Positions 51,298 through 59,119 are shown, counted from the first letter of the stretch. The stretch is DNA of 64,000 nucleotides from SZUA-430 sp964547645 (GCA_964547645.1 CAZJOM010000010.1:5881-69880), one strand, 5' to 3'. Made by a program: numbers and translations. Notes: generated by a model from the sequence alone, not told the origin.

Positions 51298-51981
51298 TCA
51301 AACGCCTAGCAACTCGCGTAAGCTGAGCACCTTGTGCACAGCCTTTACCTTGGTCAGTGACACCGCGAATTCCTTGGCGGGGTTGTGTTGCAGAAGTTTC
51401 AGTTGGGTCGGTGTCTTTGCGACCAGTTGCTTGACCATCGACGTCCCTGGGCTGCCGTCGGGGTCGTCGTTGAGTTGAATGACGACATAGTCGCCGGCAA
51501 TCGGGGGGCGCGCCGAGGAGACGTAGATCAGATCGCCGTCCTTATTCCAGGGGGCCATGGAATTGCCCATGATCCAAAGCGCATACACGTTGCGGGCGTG
51601 GGCGATCCCCGGCGGACGACGGACGTAATCGACCACTTGGCCATTGAAACGGAAGTCGCCGCTCGAGCCGCCCACGGCAATGCCGAAAACTGGCACATCG
51701 GTCGGCATGGTGTTGACGCCGTTCGAGGGTGGGCCGGGGATGGCATTGGCCGGCGCTTCATCGCTTTCGCCCATGATTACGCCAACCGGCGTTCGAAAAA
51801 TCTTCGAGAGTTCCAGCAGCGTCTCGCGATGCGGTGAGGTTACACCGGATTCCCACTGCGAAATGGCCGGTTGGCTGACCTCGAGAAGCTCGGCGAGTTC
51901 AACCATCGTCATGTTTCGCGCCTTGCGCAGGTCGCGGATGCGTCGGCCCATGGCGGCGGCTTGGGCGGAGGGCTGTTTCAT
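51298..51981 (-). CDS. CI/LexA-like repressor: HTH_XRE plus S24 self-cleavage domain
   Basis: A 227-residue phage-repressor-type protein. Residues 12-65 form an XRE helix-turn-helix (MTMVELAELLEVSQPAISQWESG). The C-terminal S24 domain has the Ser in IMGNSMAPWNKDGDLIYV and the Lys in SMVKQLVAKTPTQLKLLQHNP, the dyad used for RecA-stimulated self-cleavage. It is divergent from a small gene with a strong promoter, as in lysogeny switches, and is likely to bind the intergenic inverted repeats. A chromosomal stress regulator of the same build is the alternative. Confidence 0.88.
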   Translation of the reverse strand: MKQPSAQAAAMGRRIRDLRKARNMTMVELAELLEVSQPAISQWESGVTSPHRETLLELSKIFRTPVGVIMGESDEAPANAIPGPPSNGVNTMPTDVPVFGIAVGGSSGDFRFNGQVVDYVRRPPGIAHARNVYALWIMGNSMAPWNKDGDLIYVSSARPPIAGDYVVIQLNDDPDGSPGTSMVKQLVAKTPTQLKLLQHNPAKEFAVSLTKVKAVHKVLSLRELLGV

Positions 51982-52054
51982 CGGGCGTTGGCTCGCAGGC
52001 TGTATCGGTGAGCTGACTGCATATCAGATTTGCTTCGTCAATGCAAAAGAGTTC

Positions 52055-52083
52055 TTGATTTGTTCATGGCACTCACTTATATG
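52055..52083 (+). promoter_or_regulatory. Promoter for a leaderless message divergent from the repressor
   Basis: TTGATT (52055-52060) and TATATG (52078-52083) are 17 bases apart. The expected start point, about 52090, coincides with ATG 52091, so the message should be leaderless. On the other strand TTGCAT (52045-52040) and TATGCA (52022-52017), also 17 apart, may drive the repressor. The two promoters face outwards within 70 bases. Confidence 0.6.
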
Positions 52084-52090
52084 TCTACTT

Positions 52091-52336
52091 ATGAAACGGT
52101 TCTTGTCATGGAAACCGCTCAAGACCGCACGGTTCTTGAGCGAACGGCTGGTTGCGTCTTGGCGCACCACAAGTTTTCTCGCCCGCTTTCGTAAGCGTGC
52201 GCGGTTTGCCGCGCGTGCGATCGATCAGGACGGCGTTCTCTTGTTGATGCCGCGCGAGTCCAATTTGAGTGTCTGGTACTGCCCGCTGCTCGTGGCTTTC
52301 ACGATTGGCGGGGCGGTCATTGGCGCGGTGAGCTGA
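52091..52336 (+). CDS. Small basic protein with C-terminal membrane helix, divergent from the repressor
   Basis: An 81-residue protein. The N-terminal 45 residues are strongly basic (MKRFLSWKPLKTARFLSERLV, then SFLARFRKRARFAARAI). A short acidic turn follows, then one membrane helix (WYCPLLVAFTIGGAVIGAV). The position of the promoter supports ATG 52091. It sits where phages carry cro or early genes, but it is not a Cro-like protein. It could be an antiholin-like or inner-membrane protein; no family is recognised. Confidence 0.5.
   Translation: MKRFLSWKPLKTARFLSERLVASWRTTSFLARFRKRARFAARAIDQDGVLLLMPRESNLSVWYCPLLVAFTIGGAVIGAVS
52117..52141. repeat. Inverted repeat inside the start of the divergent small gene
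   Basis: GCTCAAGACC and GGTTCTTGAGC form a near-perfect inverted repeat (one extra base on the right) around GCAC. A related CGGTTCTTG occurs at 52097-52105 and GTTCTTGA at 52051-52058. Repeated GTTCTTG half-sites near a repressor promoter fit a set of operators, although this copy lies within coding sequence. Confidence 0.4.
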
Positions 52337-52446
52337 GGACGGTTGGAGAGCCGCAGCGGGCTTACACCTGGGTTATTGGCCCCGCGCTTCGCGGACATCC
52401 TTCCGTTCTCTTGAAGTCCTCGGGCGAGCGCCTGAGTTGAAAGCGT

Positions 52447-52480
52447 TTGCGCGCGAGTTCGGCCGGACTTTCGCGCGCAA
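52447..52480. repeat. Long perfect-arm hairpin in the phage-like region
   Basis: Arms TTGCGCGCGA (52447-52456) and TCGCGCGCAA (52471-52480) are exact inverted copies, and the 14-base middle (GTTCGGCCGGACTT) is itself nearly palindromic. It lies in the 234-base gap between the small membrane-protein gene and the GcrA-like gene. It could be a terminator stem, a protein-binding palindrome or a structured RNA. Confidence 0.5.
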
Positions 52481-52481
52481 C

Positions 52482-52532
52482 GAGCGGCGGTGCGCCCCTC
52501 GGGCTCCCCTCGGACGGAGGTGCCCGCCGCTC
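52482..52532 (+). terminator. Second hairpin with T-rich tail ahead of the GcrA-like gene
   Basis: GAGCGGCGG (52482-52490) and CCGCCGCTC (52524-52532) pair perfectly, with additional pairing possible inside the 33-base loop, and ACTCTTTGTTTG follows. It may terminate transcription from the left promoter before the GcrA-like gene, or act as an attenuation site. Confidence 0.45.
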
Positions 52533-52570
52533 ACTCTTTGTTTGTCGTGTTCTCGGTGAGCGGAGGTTTC

Positions 52571-52999
52571 ATGCGTGCTCGGACTGCGGCCATTCCCATC
52601 GGTTTTTCTGGTTCGGAAAGGCATCAACGACGGTGGACGCCAGCGATGATTGCATTCTTGTCCCGGCATCGGCGTGAGGGGCGGACGCTGCGGTGGATCG
52701 CCAAGGCGCTTGGCGTTCCGTTCGATGAGGTTCGCCGGAAGGCGGTGCGGCTCGGATTGGCGCTGAGCACAGCTTATCAGTCGCGCGTGCTCGCGGTCCG
52801 GCTTGAGGATGAGCCGGAAGCGATTGGCGCAGTGAGAGAAATTTTGGGCCGCGGCAGGTGCCATTGGATCGCCGGCGACGTCAGTGATCCGGATTGGCGC
52901 ATGTGCGGGCATCCTCGTAAGCGGGGCTCGGCCTGGTGTGCGCATCATCACGCGCGGGTGTTTTGGGTCGTTGACGTTACCGAAAAGCGTGCGGCTTGA
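52571..52999 (+). CDS. GcrA-like DNA-binding regulator
   Basis: ATG 52571 is preceded by GGAGG. The 142-residue protein has an N-terminal trihelical motif (WTPAMIAFLSRHRREGRTLRWIAKALGVPFDEVRRKAVRLGL) and a C-terminal RCHWIAGDVSDPDWRMCGHPRKRGSAWCAHHHARVF. The latter matches the GcrA sigma-70-binding end (RWPxGDP...FCG...YCxxH). GcrA activates genes at CcrM-methylated sites in alphaproteobacteria. The longer N-terminus, the poorly conserved middle and the phage-like neighbours suggest a phage-type copy rather than the housekeeping gene. Confidence 0.75.
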   Translation: MRARTAAIPIGFSGSERHQRRWTPAMIAFLSRHRREGRTLRWIAKALGVPFDEVRRKAVRLGLALSTAYQSRVLAVRLEDEPEAIGAVREILGRGRCHWIAGDVSDPDWRMCGHPRKRGSAWCAHHHARVFWVVDVTEKRAA

Positions 53000-53010
53000 G
53001 CGGCAACGAC

Positions 53011-53439
53011 ATGGCTGCGATCGATACCGAAACGGTTGCGCTGCGGCTGCGCGAAGCGTGGGATACGCTCCGGCGCGTACCGGCAAACGGCGCCCCGCGC
53101 CTCTTCACGTCTTGGCCGGACGTGGTCCAGGATGCGGCGGAGGCCTACGGATACGCGCAGGCGCTCGTGCGGTTGGNNNNNNNNNNNNNNNNNNNNNNNN
53201 NNNNNNNNNNNNNNNNNNNNNNNNNNNNNNNNNNNNNNNNNNNNNNNNNNNNNNNNNNNNNNNNNNNNNNNNNNNNGGGGATGGGGCCGAAACGCGCGGG
53301 CGATCTGCTTGGCGTTCACCGCGATACGGTTCGCGCACGCAGGGACGAGGCGTTGCGGCGGATTCAAGACGGCGTAACGGCGCGTGCGGGGCGTAGCGTC
53401 TCGTTAGTGTGCCCAGGCGTGGTAAGCGCGCGTAGGTAA
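53011..53439 (+). CDS. DUF6362-like phage protein, interrupted by the assembly gap
   Basis: The left part reads TETVALRLREAWDTLRRVPANG then LFTSWPDVVQDAAEAYGYAQALVRL, which resembles DUF6362 proteins of alphaproteobacterial prophages. After 100 N the right part has a helix-turn-helix-like MGPKRAGDLLGVHRDTVRARRDEALRRIQDGV, as in the C-terminus of that family. Both parts are in the same frame, but the gap size is arbitrary, so the true length is unknown. It follows the GcrA-like gene directly (a TTG at 52996 even overlaps its stop). DUF6362 genes often sit near GcrA-like and terminase genes in prophages. Confidence 0.6.
   Translation: MAAIDTETVALRLREAWDTLRRVPANGAPRLFTSWPDVVQDAAEAYGYAQALVRLXXXXXXXXXXXXXXXXXXXXXXXXXXXXXXXXXXGMGPKRAGDLLGVHRDTVRARRDEALRRIQDGVTARAGRSVSLVCPGVVSARR
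53177..53276. other. Assembly gap (100 N)
   Basis: Exactly 100 unknown bases, the conventional placeholder for a scaffold gap of unknown size. Genes may be missing here; a larger phage-like or repetitive segment could have collapsed. Confidence 0.95.
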
Positions 53440-53597
53440 ATACGGGGACATAATTATACGTGCCAAGATCGGCAAGAAGCACCGCTTTCTGCCGTATCTG
53501 GCAGCAGATCCATGGCTCAATCGTTAATGATCGATTTACCGTTCGGGCCCTAGCGTCGCCGGCATCGACGCGAGTCGCGTGTCAGTGAGGGGTCCTA
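53440..53597. other. Intergenic stretch with an AT-rich patch, possible mobile-element scar
   Basis: Just after the DUF6362-like gene the sequence ACGGGGACATAATTATACGT stands out by base composition. Similar GGGGACATAATTATA strings occur, as far as I recall, next to REP-associated or Y1-type transposases in other bacteria. No transposase frame is present here. The remaining 100 bases precede the chemoreceptor gene and hold its GAGGGG ribosome site. Confidence 0.25.
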
Positions 53598-55289
53598 ATG
53601 TTGCAACTTCGTTTGGCGAGCCGCGCGCTCGTCATCTCCGGAGCGTTCGTTCTTTGCATCGGCATGTTGGCCACGTCGGGGCTCTGGGGCATGTGGGAGC
53701 TCTCGACAATCGTGAAGCATACGCAGCAAGTCGGGCAGGCGCTGGGCAACCAGAACGAAGCCGACATGATGCACGATGCGTTGCGCGCGGACGTCCTTCT
53801 GGCTCGCGAGTACTCGAACGAGGGCATTGCCGTATCCAAGGCCAGTGAAGTGAACAATGATGTCAAGGAACACGGCGAACGCTTCATTTCGCTATTTGAG
53901 CAGAACGCGAAGCTGCCTGTTCCCGCCGACCTGAAAGCGAAGATCGAAAAGACAGCCCCTTTCGTGAAAGCGTACTACCAAGAAGCGCTTGAGACAGCGC
54001 GCGTTGCGCTCGGACAGCCCGATGCGTTTGCGTCGCGGTACGAGAAGTTTCAGGAGAGCTTCAAGCGCCTCGAAGGTCTGATGGAAGACCTCGCGAACGG
54101 ATTCGAAAAATTCCAAGAGGTAGTCAGCGAAGAAGCAAACGGGGTTGAGACGCTGGCAACGCAGATATTTACGGCCGTGATTGTGCTGTCGTTGCTGGTC
54201 GCGACCGGAGCGTGGTGGTTTACGCGCCAGACCGTGGTGCGACCGTTGACGGCGCTGGAAAAGGAGATGGGTGAACTCGCGCGCGGGAATGCGACGATCG
54301 ACGTGCCGTATTTGCAGCGCGCGGACGAGATCGGCGACATGGCGCGAGCGCTACAGGTGTTCAAAACGAACGCTGCCGAGGTCAAGCGTCTTGCCGACGA
54401 ACAGCGCGCGAGCGAAGTGCGCATGCAAGCCGACCGGCAGACGGCGATGAACAAGCTTGCTCTGGATTTCGAGGCAAGCGTTGGTGGGATTGTCCAGGCG
54501 GTAGCGGCGTCGGCGGCGCAGCTTGAATCGTCGGCGCAGGTGATGTCGGCCACTGCCGACTCGACGAAGGGCGAAACGAAGGCAGTCGCTAGCTCGCTCG
54601 ATTCTGCTTCGTCCAGCGTGCAGACGGCGGCGAGCGCCGCCGAAGAGTTGTCAGCCTCGGTTCAGGAAATCACCAATCAGGTCACGCGCTCGGTGCAACT
54701 CGCCGGTGCCGCTGTCGACGACGCACGGCGGACGGACGAAACGGTTCAGGGGTTGGCGCAAGCTTCGTCGAAGATCGGCCATGTCGTGAAGATGATCAAC
54801 GACATTGCCGAGCAGACCAATCTTCTGGCTTTGAACGCTACGATCGAGGCGGCACGTGCCGGGGAGGCCGGTAAGGGCTTTGCGGTCGTTGCTTCCGAGG
54901 TGAAGTCGCTGGCGAATCAGACGGCGCGCGCCACGGAGGACATCGCGACGCAAATCTCGGCCAGTCAGGCGGCCAGCGGTCAGGCGGTTGAGGCGATCCG
55001 GGCGATCAGCGCGCGTATCGGCGAGATCGATCAGATTGCCGCAGCGATCCGCACGGCCGTCACCGAGCAGGGTATTGCTACACGAGAGATCGCGCAGAGT
55101 ATTGCGATGGCGGCTTCAGGCACAGCAGATGTCAATCACGCTGTCGGCAACGTCGCGCGCGGGGCTAGCGATACCGGCCTTGCGGCCGAAAGCGTGAAGG
55201 AAGCCTCCGAGACGCTCTCGAAGCAGGCGGTCGACTTGCGCGGGGCGGTGGAGGCATTCGTGCGGTCCGTGCGGACAGGCACCCGCTAA
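53598..55289 (+). CDS. Methyl-accepting chemotaxis protein
   Basis: A 563-residue chemoreceptor. TM1 is at about 10-30, a helical periplasmic ligand domain at about 31-190 (four-helix-bundle type), TM2 at about 190-210 (IFTAVIVLSLLVATGAWWF), HAMP at about 213-265 and the signalling hairpin thereafter. The hairpin tip is MINDIAEQTNLLALNATIEAARAGEAGKGFAVVASEVKSLA, the conserved CheA/CheW contact. No che genes are adjacent. No C-terminal receptor-docking pentapeptide is seen. ATG 53598 is preceded by GAGGGG. Confidence 0.92.
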   Translation: MLQLRLASRALVISGAFVLCIGMLATSGLWGMWELSTIVKHTQQVGQALGNQNEADMMHDALRADVLLAREYSNEGIAVSKASEVNNDVKEHGERFISLFEQNAKLPVPADLKAKIEKTAPFVKAYYQEALETARVALGQPDAFASRYEKFQESFKRLEGLMEDLANGFEKFQEVVSEEANGVETLATQIFTAVIVLSLLVATGAWWFTRQTVVRPLTALEKEMGELARGNATIDVPYLQRADEIGDMARALQVFKTNAAEVKRLADEQRASEVRMQADRQTAMNKLALDFEASVGGIVQAVAASAAQLESSAQVMSATADSTKGETKAVASSLDSASSSVQTAASAAEELSASVQEITNQVTRSVQLAGAAVDDARRTDETVQGLAQASSKIGHVVKMINDIAEQTNLLALNATIEAARAGEAGKGFAVVASEVKSLANQTARATEDIATQISASQAASGQAVEAIRAISARIGEIDQIAAAIRTAVTEQGIATREIAQSIAMAASGTADVNHAVGNVARGASDTGLAAESVKEASETLSKQAVDLRGAVEAFVRSVRTGTR

Positions 55290-55306
55290 CGGCCCCAACG
55301 CGACGC

Positions 55307-55780
55307 TCACTCATCGGCTGCGCGATACTTCGTATGGCAGGCCGCGCAAGCGGCCTTGGTTGACGCCAATGCGGTGGTGGCGTCGGCTTTGGCGCCTTTC
55401 GTGACTGCGGCCTCCAATTCGGCGAGGCGCGCCTGAAGCGTGCTCGCTTTGTTGTCGAAGTCGTTGCGGTTGGCAAAGATCGTCGTTAGGGCGCGCGAGT
55501 TTGCGACGCCTTTGTCGCCGAGGGCCGTGCCGCGCGGGAACATGTCCGGGACACGCTCTGCGTTCTTGCGGGCGACGCTCAACTTTGCCCGTGCGTCGGC
55601 CGGTTGGCCCTTGCTCTGCGTGAAGGCCGCTGTTGCCGCGAGCGCTGCACCCAAACTTTTCATGATCGCGACGCGTTCGTTGACGACGCGTTGCGGGTCT
55701 GCTGGGGGCGGGCCGCCGGTCTCGCATGCGACCAATGTTAAGGTTGCGAGCGCGGCGGCAGAGCGGGTGAGGGGGCGCAT
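55307..55780 (-). CDS. Cytochrome c' (class II), lipoprotein-type
   Basis: A 157-residue protein with an N-terminal lipobox (LTLVAC, Cys19), a four-helix-bundle body (VNERVAIMKSLGAALAATAAF near the start, typical of the cytochrome c' first helix) and the haem site CAACHTKYRA close to the C-terminus. In class II cytochromes this late CxxCH attaches haem. Members bind NO or CO or act as electron carriers in the periplasm. The lipid anchor is less common in the family. It is convergent with the chemoreceptor gene. Confidence 0.88.
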   Translation of the reverse strand: MRPLTRSAAALATLTLVACETGGPPPADPQRVVNERVAIMKSLGAALAATAAFTQSKGQPADARAKLSVARKNAERVPDMFPRGTALGDKGVANSRALTTIFANRNDFDNKASTLQARLAELEAAVTKGAKADATTALASTKAACAACHTKYRAADE

Positions 55781-56010
55781 AGGGCTGCTCGGTTAGCTAC
55801 GAATCTGTCTCAGCATAGCGGGCGAAAGCCACAGGCGATAAAAAAATGAACGCTGGTCAAAGTTGTGGGCGGGCCGGGTTCCAACGCCGATTCACCTCTG
55901 CAAGCGGTTGTGGTGCAGCGCGGCTACAGTCTTGCGTCTGTGGAAGGCGACGGAATTCGCGAGTAGATTGTATTTGTTGGGGGACGGACGTTTATTGGGA
56001 GTGGCCTGCC

Positions 56011-56637
56011 ATGACGGCACGTATTGCACTTGCCTTGGTTGCGATCTTGGGTCTCGCGGGGTGCGGGACAACCGCAACGACGACGTCGTCGGAGAGTCCC
56101 TCTTCGACGGCGCCGGCGATGACGACAAGCGATCTACAGGCGCCGAGGGTCGTGCGCGGTCCGATCGTGCCGGACGATCCCGAACCAGCGGTCGCGCCCA
56201 GAAACAAACGGGCCAAGCTCGTGACAGCTGATGCGTCGTCGTCCGAACAGGAAACTGCGGCGGCGGATGAACCGGCTTCGGAGATTTCCAAACTGGCGAA
56301 ACCCGAGAAGCCAGCCAAGGCCGTGACCGCCGATGCCGCGCCGCCGGTTAGGACAGCCGATGCGTCAGAGCCCGTGAAGCCGGAGGCGCCTGCCGATGCC
56401 GGACCAACGCCGGCTGACACTGCTCCTTCGACCACTCCGGCGGTTGTGGAGTCCGCACCAACTTCGCCTGCACCTGACGCGGCAGCGAAACCCTCAATTT
56501 TCTCCAATCCGTCAGCCTTCATGCAGGCGACGATTGGCGGATTCCCGATTTGGATCGCCGGGTTGATCGGCTTGGTCTTGCTCGTCGCGCTTGCGGTTGC
56601 CTTCGGCGGACGGCGCAAACAGAGCGAAGTGGTCTAG
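56011..56637 (+). CDS. Low-complexity lipoprotein with C-terminal membrane helix
   Basis: ATG 56011 starts a 208-residue protein: lipobox LAGC (Cys16), then about 150 residues of Pro/Ala/Thr/Ser/Glu/Lys-rich disordered sequence, then a C-terminal hydrophobic helix (FPIWIAGLIGLVLLVALAVAFGG) with a basic end (RRKQSEVV). The two anchors could span the periplasm between membrane leaflets or both sit in the inner membrane. No family is recognised. The layout resembles the stalk and anchor of the PAN-like protein at 11724. A frame back to 55846 has no support. Confidence 0.6.
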   Translation: MTARIALALVAILGLAGCGTTATTTSSESPSSTAPAMTTSDLQAPRVVRGPIVPDDPEPAVAPRNKRAKLVTADASSSEQETAAADEPASEISKLAKPEKPAKAVTADAAPPVRTADASEPVKPEAPADAGPTPADTAPSTTPAVVESAPTSPAPDAAAKPSIFSNPSAFMQATIGGFPIWIAGLIGLVLLVALAVAFGGRRKQSEVV

Positions 56638-56680
56638 TCGCACCGCCAGCTGATGGATTTGACCTCTTGATTCTTACGGT

Positions 56681-56700
56681 GGGGAGAGGGTTATCTCCCC
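56681..56700 (+). terminator. Hairpin between two exported-protein genes
   Basis: GGGGAGA and TCTCCCC pair perfectly around the loop GGGTTA. It lies 44 bases past the lipoprotein stop and 53 bases before the next start. No T-run follows. Confidence 0.5.
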
Positions 56701-56752
56701 GCCTTCGCCTGATGAATTGCTCCCCAACATAGTACTTCGACGGAGGAAATCG

Positions 56753-57103
56753 GTGACGCGCGACGTTCTCTACGCCACGGCCATCGCAATTGGACTTGCA
56801 CTTGTTCTACCGGCGACGGCAAGCGCTGCTTCCACACAAGACGCGCTGAAGATCTGTACCGAGCGCTACAATATGGAAAAGAACGGCGGCTCGATCCCCG
56901 TCGGTATGTCGAAGTCGAAATATATGAGTCAGTGTACCGGATCGATCCGGCGTGCGGCGAAGCTTGAGCAGGAGTTGCGGGACGCTTCAGGTGAGGGCGG
57001 GGCTAACGACATCGCAGCTACGACCGAGCCTTCGACGACAAACAAGCCCGCCAAGGTCAAGACCACGACCAGCGTGAGCCTCACGCACACGCCGAACAAT
57101 TAG
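56753..57103 (+). CDS. Small exported PsiF-like protein
   Basis: GTG 56753 is six bases after GGAGG and gives 116 residues with a signal peptide (VLYATAIAIGLALVLPATASA). The short folded part KICTERYNMEKNGGSIPVGMSKSKYMSQCTGSIRRA has two cysteines and a C...G...Y/FM..C spacing like PsiF repeats. The tail is Thr/Lys-rich. PsiF function is unknown. An upstream ATG at 56717 has no ribosome site. Confidence 0.65.
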   Translation: MTRDVLYATAIAIGLALVLPATASAASTQDALKICTERYNMEKNGGSIPVGMSKSKYMSQCTGSIRRAAKLEQELRDASGEGGANDIAATTEPSTTNKPAKVKTTTSVSLTHTPNN

Positions 57104-57300
57104 ACGGGCCTGAAACGTAACAGGCGCGTCCGGGCAGCCGCCGTCGACCCGCCCAACGCCCCCTTGTCCGGACAGTAGCAAGGCCGGTGGGGGCGTCGAC
57201 TCGCGCGGGGAAGACGGGCGCGTCTGAGTTCCTTGAGGCGCAATAGATTTAAGGGGCCGTGTTGAGATTTTGGCAGCAGCAGATTCTTCCCAGTCCAGGC

Positions 57301-57990
57301 TCATCGTTTGTGAGTTTGGTCGTCGGGTGTCTTGCCTTGCCGCGCGATTAGTCTGCGCCAGGTTGCGACGTCGCCGAAGTCGACGCGGGCGGCCTGGCGC
57401 AATTCCAGCGGACGGATCACGAGCAGGTAGTAGAGGATACCCGTTATCGCGCCGCCCAAATGCGCGCCGTGGCCGATCGGAAGGCCGCCGCCCTCGACTT
57501 GCCAGATCAATCCCGCCACGTCCAAGCCGACGAATGCGAACGCGCCGACCAGCGCCGGCATCGGAATGAATCCGAAGAGTAGAAGCCGTGCTCGGGGGTA
57601 CAAGAACGAGAACAGCAAGATCACGCCGGAGATCGCGCCCGATGCGCCGAGGGCGGGGAGCTCAGGCTTGTTCAACAGGAGGGCGGAGACGGCTGCATGA
57701 CTTACGGAGGCGACGATCGCGGCGAGCACATAGAACATAAGAAATCGAGTCGATCCGATCGTGTACTCGACGATGGGTCCGAAGCTCGCCAAGACGTACA
57801 TGTTCAGGAAAAAATGCAGAAACAGAAGGTGCGAGAATTCCGAAGTTAGGAGCGTCCAATAGCGGCCGGCCATCAAGCCGTCCCAACTCACCAAGAAGTT
57901 CTCGACCATGACGGGGCTCTCGCCGAGGACAAGCCACAGGACGAACACGGCCGTGTTGATAACTAAGAACGCCAGAACGATCGGTCGCAT
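57301..57990 (-). CDS. Rhomboid-family intramembrane serine protease
   Basis: A 229-residue protein with six membrane helices. It has HFFLNMYVLASFGPIVE with the structural His/Asn of helix 2, the nucleophile in ALGASGAISGVI (GxSG, about residue 114) and the catalytic His in GHGAHLGGAITGI (about 176). Rhomboids cut membrane proteins inside the bilayer; the substrate is unknown. The 197 bases between it and the convergent PsiF-like gene are GC-rich with no gene I can support. Confidence 0.9.
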   Translation of the reverse strand: MRPIVLAFLVINTAVFVLWLVLGESPVMVENFLVSWDGLMAGRYWTLLTSEFSHLLFLHFFLNMYVLASFGPIVEYTIGSTRFLMFYVLAAIVASVSHAAVSALLLNKPELPALGASGAISGVILLFSFLYPRARLLLFGFIPMPALVGAFAFVGLDVAGLIWQVEGGGLPIGHGAHLGGAITGILYYLLVIRPLELRQAARVDFGDVATWRRLIARQGKTPDDQTHKR

Positions 57991-58129
57991 CGGAAGACCT
58001 GCGTGAAGTCGATGTGCTACGTACCAGCAATACCCGTCAAAGCGCAGCGGTTCGTGCAGTGGGTTGCTTCAACTCCCTTGCGAGTTGTTCTAGGGTTGTT
58101 CTACGGCACATGCTGTTGGGAGGCGTTTC

Positions 58130-58594
58130 ATGCTTGAGCTTAAGTCCGAGTATCTGTTCGACGTGCACGCCGATCTACGTGAGGCAATACAGGCTGGCGC
58201 GACACCGGCGGGGCAGCGGGTGATTGCGGATGTCACCGGCGGGCGGATCGAAGGGCGCGTGACGGGGACGGTGCTGCCTTCAGGCGCGGACTGGTTGATC
58301 ATCGGTGGCGACGGGTGCGGGCGGATTGACGTGCGTGCGGCGGCACGGCTCGACGACGGGTCGGTGCTCTACATGACGTACAATGGGCGGCTGTTCATTC
58401 CTCCCGAGATCGCGCCCAAGGTAATGAACCGCGCGACGGTCGAGCAGGTCGATCCGTCGTCGTACTACTTTCGTGTCGCGCCGACCTATGAGACGGCCTC
58501 AACGCAGTACGCCTGGTTGAATCGTATCCAGGCGCTTGGCGTCGGGCGAATGACAAAGACGGGCGTCGCTTACAAGATCTATGAGATCAAGTAG
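58130..58594 (+). CDS. DUF3237-family protein
   Basis: A 154-residue beta-rich protein preceded by GGGAGG. It shows the DUF3237 pattern: VTGGRIEGRVTGTVLPSGADWLIIGGDGCGRIDVRAAARLDDGSVLYMTYNGR, then a C-terminal FRVAPTYETASTQYAWLNRIQALGVGR. The family is small, cytosolic and of unknown biochemical role. Its stop is 3 bases from the convergent DUF1993 gene's stop. Confidence 0.85.
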   Translation: MLELKSEYLFDVHADLREAIQAGATPAGQRVIADVTGGRIEGRVTGTVLPSGADWLIIGGDGCGRIDVRAAARLDDGSVLYMTYNGRLFIPPEIAPKVMNRATVEQVDPSSYYFRVAPTYETASTQYAWLNRIQALGVGRMTKTGVAYKIYEIK

Positions 58595-58597
58595 TGC

Positions 58598-59119
58598 CTA
58601 GGTCTTCAGCCGCAATTGACCCATGAAATCGCGCTTGCCTAGCGGTACACCCTTCATGCGCAGGATGTCGTAGGCGGTGGTCGCGTGGAAATAGAAGTTC
58701 GGTAGCGAAAACGACATTAGGAAGCCTTCGGCCGTGAACGGCATTTTGAAGTCGCGAAACTGGAAGACCATATCGCGGCCCTCCAGAGCGTTGACTTCGG
58801 CGGGCGTGACTTTTGTCAGTGCGTCGCGTGCGTCGGTCACGACCTTTTGCAGCGCGCGATAATCCTGTGCGGGAGCCGACGGGGGCGGCGAGAAAAGCCC
58901 CTTCTTCACACCATCGATCGCGCCCAACGAATGATGGGCGACGGAGTTGACCTGAAATTGCAATGGAAACATGTCGGGGTGCAGGCGCGTTTCAACCAGG
59001 GTATTCGGGTCGATGTTGTTCTCCGTGCAGTGCTTCAGACCCTTCTCCAGAACACCGATGATACCGCCCAAGCCTTGAAGGTAGCTGGCGACGGTTAGGT
59101 CATAGAGTGCGATTGCCAT
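58598..59119 (-). CDS. DUF1993-family protein
   Basis: A 173-residue helical protein with the DUF1993 features LYDLTVASYLQGLGGIIGVLEKG, LHPDMFPLQFQVNSVAHHS and LPNFYFHATTAYDILRMKGVPLGKRDFMG. The fold is of the DinB/YfiT helical-bundle kind, and the conserved His residues suggest a metal site. Its function is unknown. ATG 59119 is the family start; codons beyond it to 59497 lack similarity. Confidence 0.85.
   Translation of the reverse strand: MAIALYDLTVASYLQGLGGIIGVLEKGLKHCTENNIDPNTLVETRLHPDMFPLQFQVNSVAHHSLGAIDGVKKGLFSPPPSAPAQDYRALQKVVTDARDALTKVTPAEVNALEGRDMVFQFRDFKMPFTAEGFLMSFSLPNFYFHATTAYDILRMKGVPLGKRDFMGQLRLKT

Noticed and set aside
51065..51301. 78-codon minus-strand frame overlapping the small membrane protein
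   Set aside because: It is Arg/His-rich and lacks a ribosome site, while the other frame has one and encodes two membrane helices.
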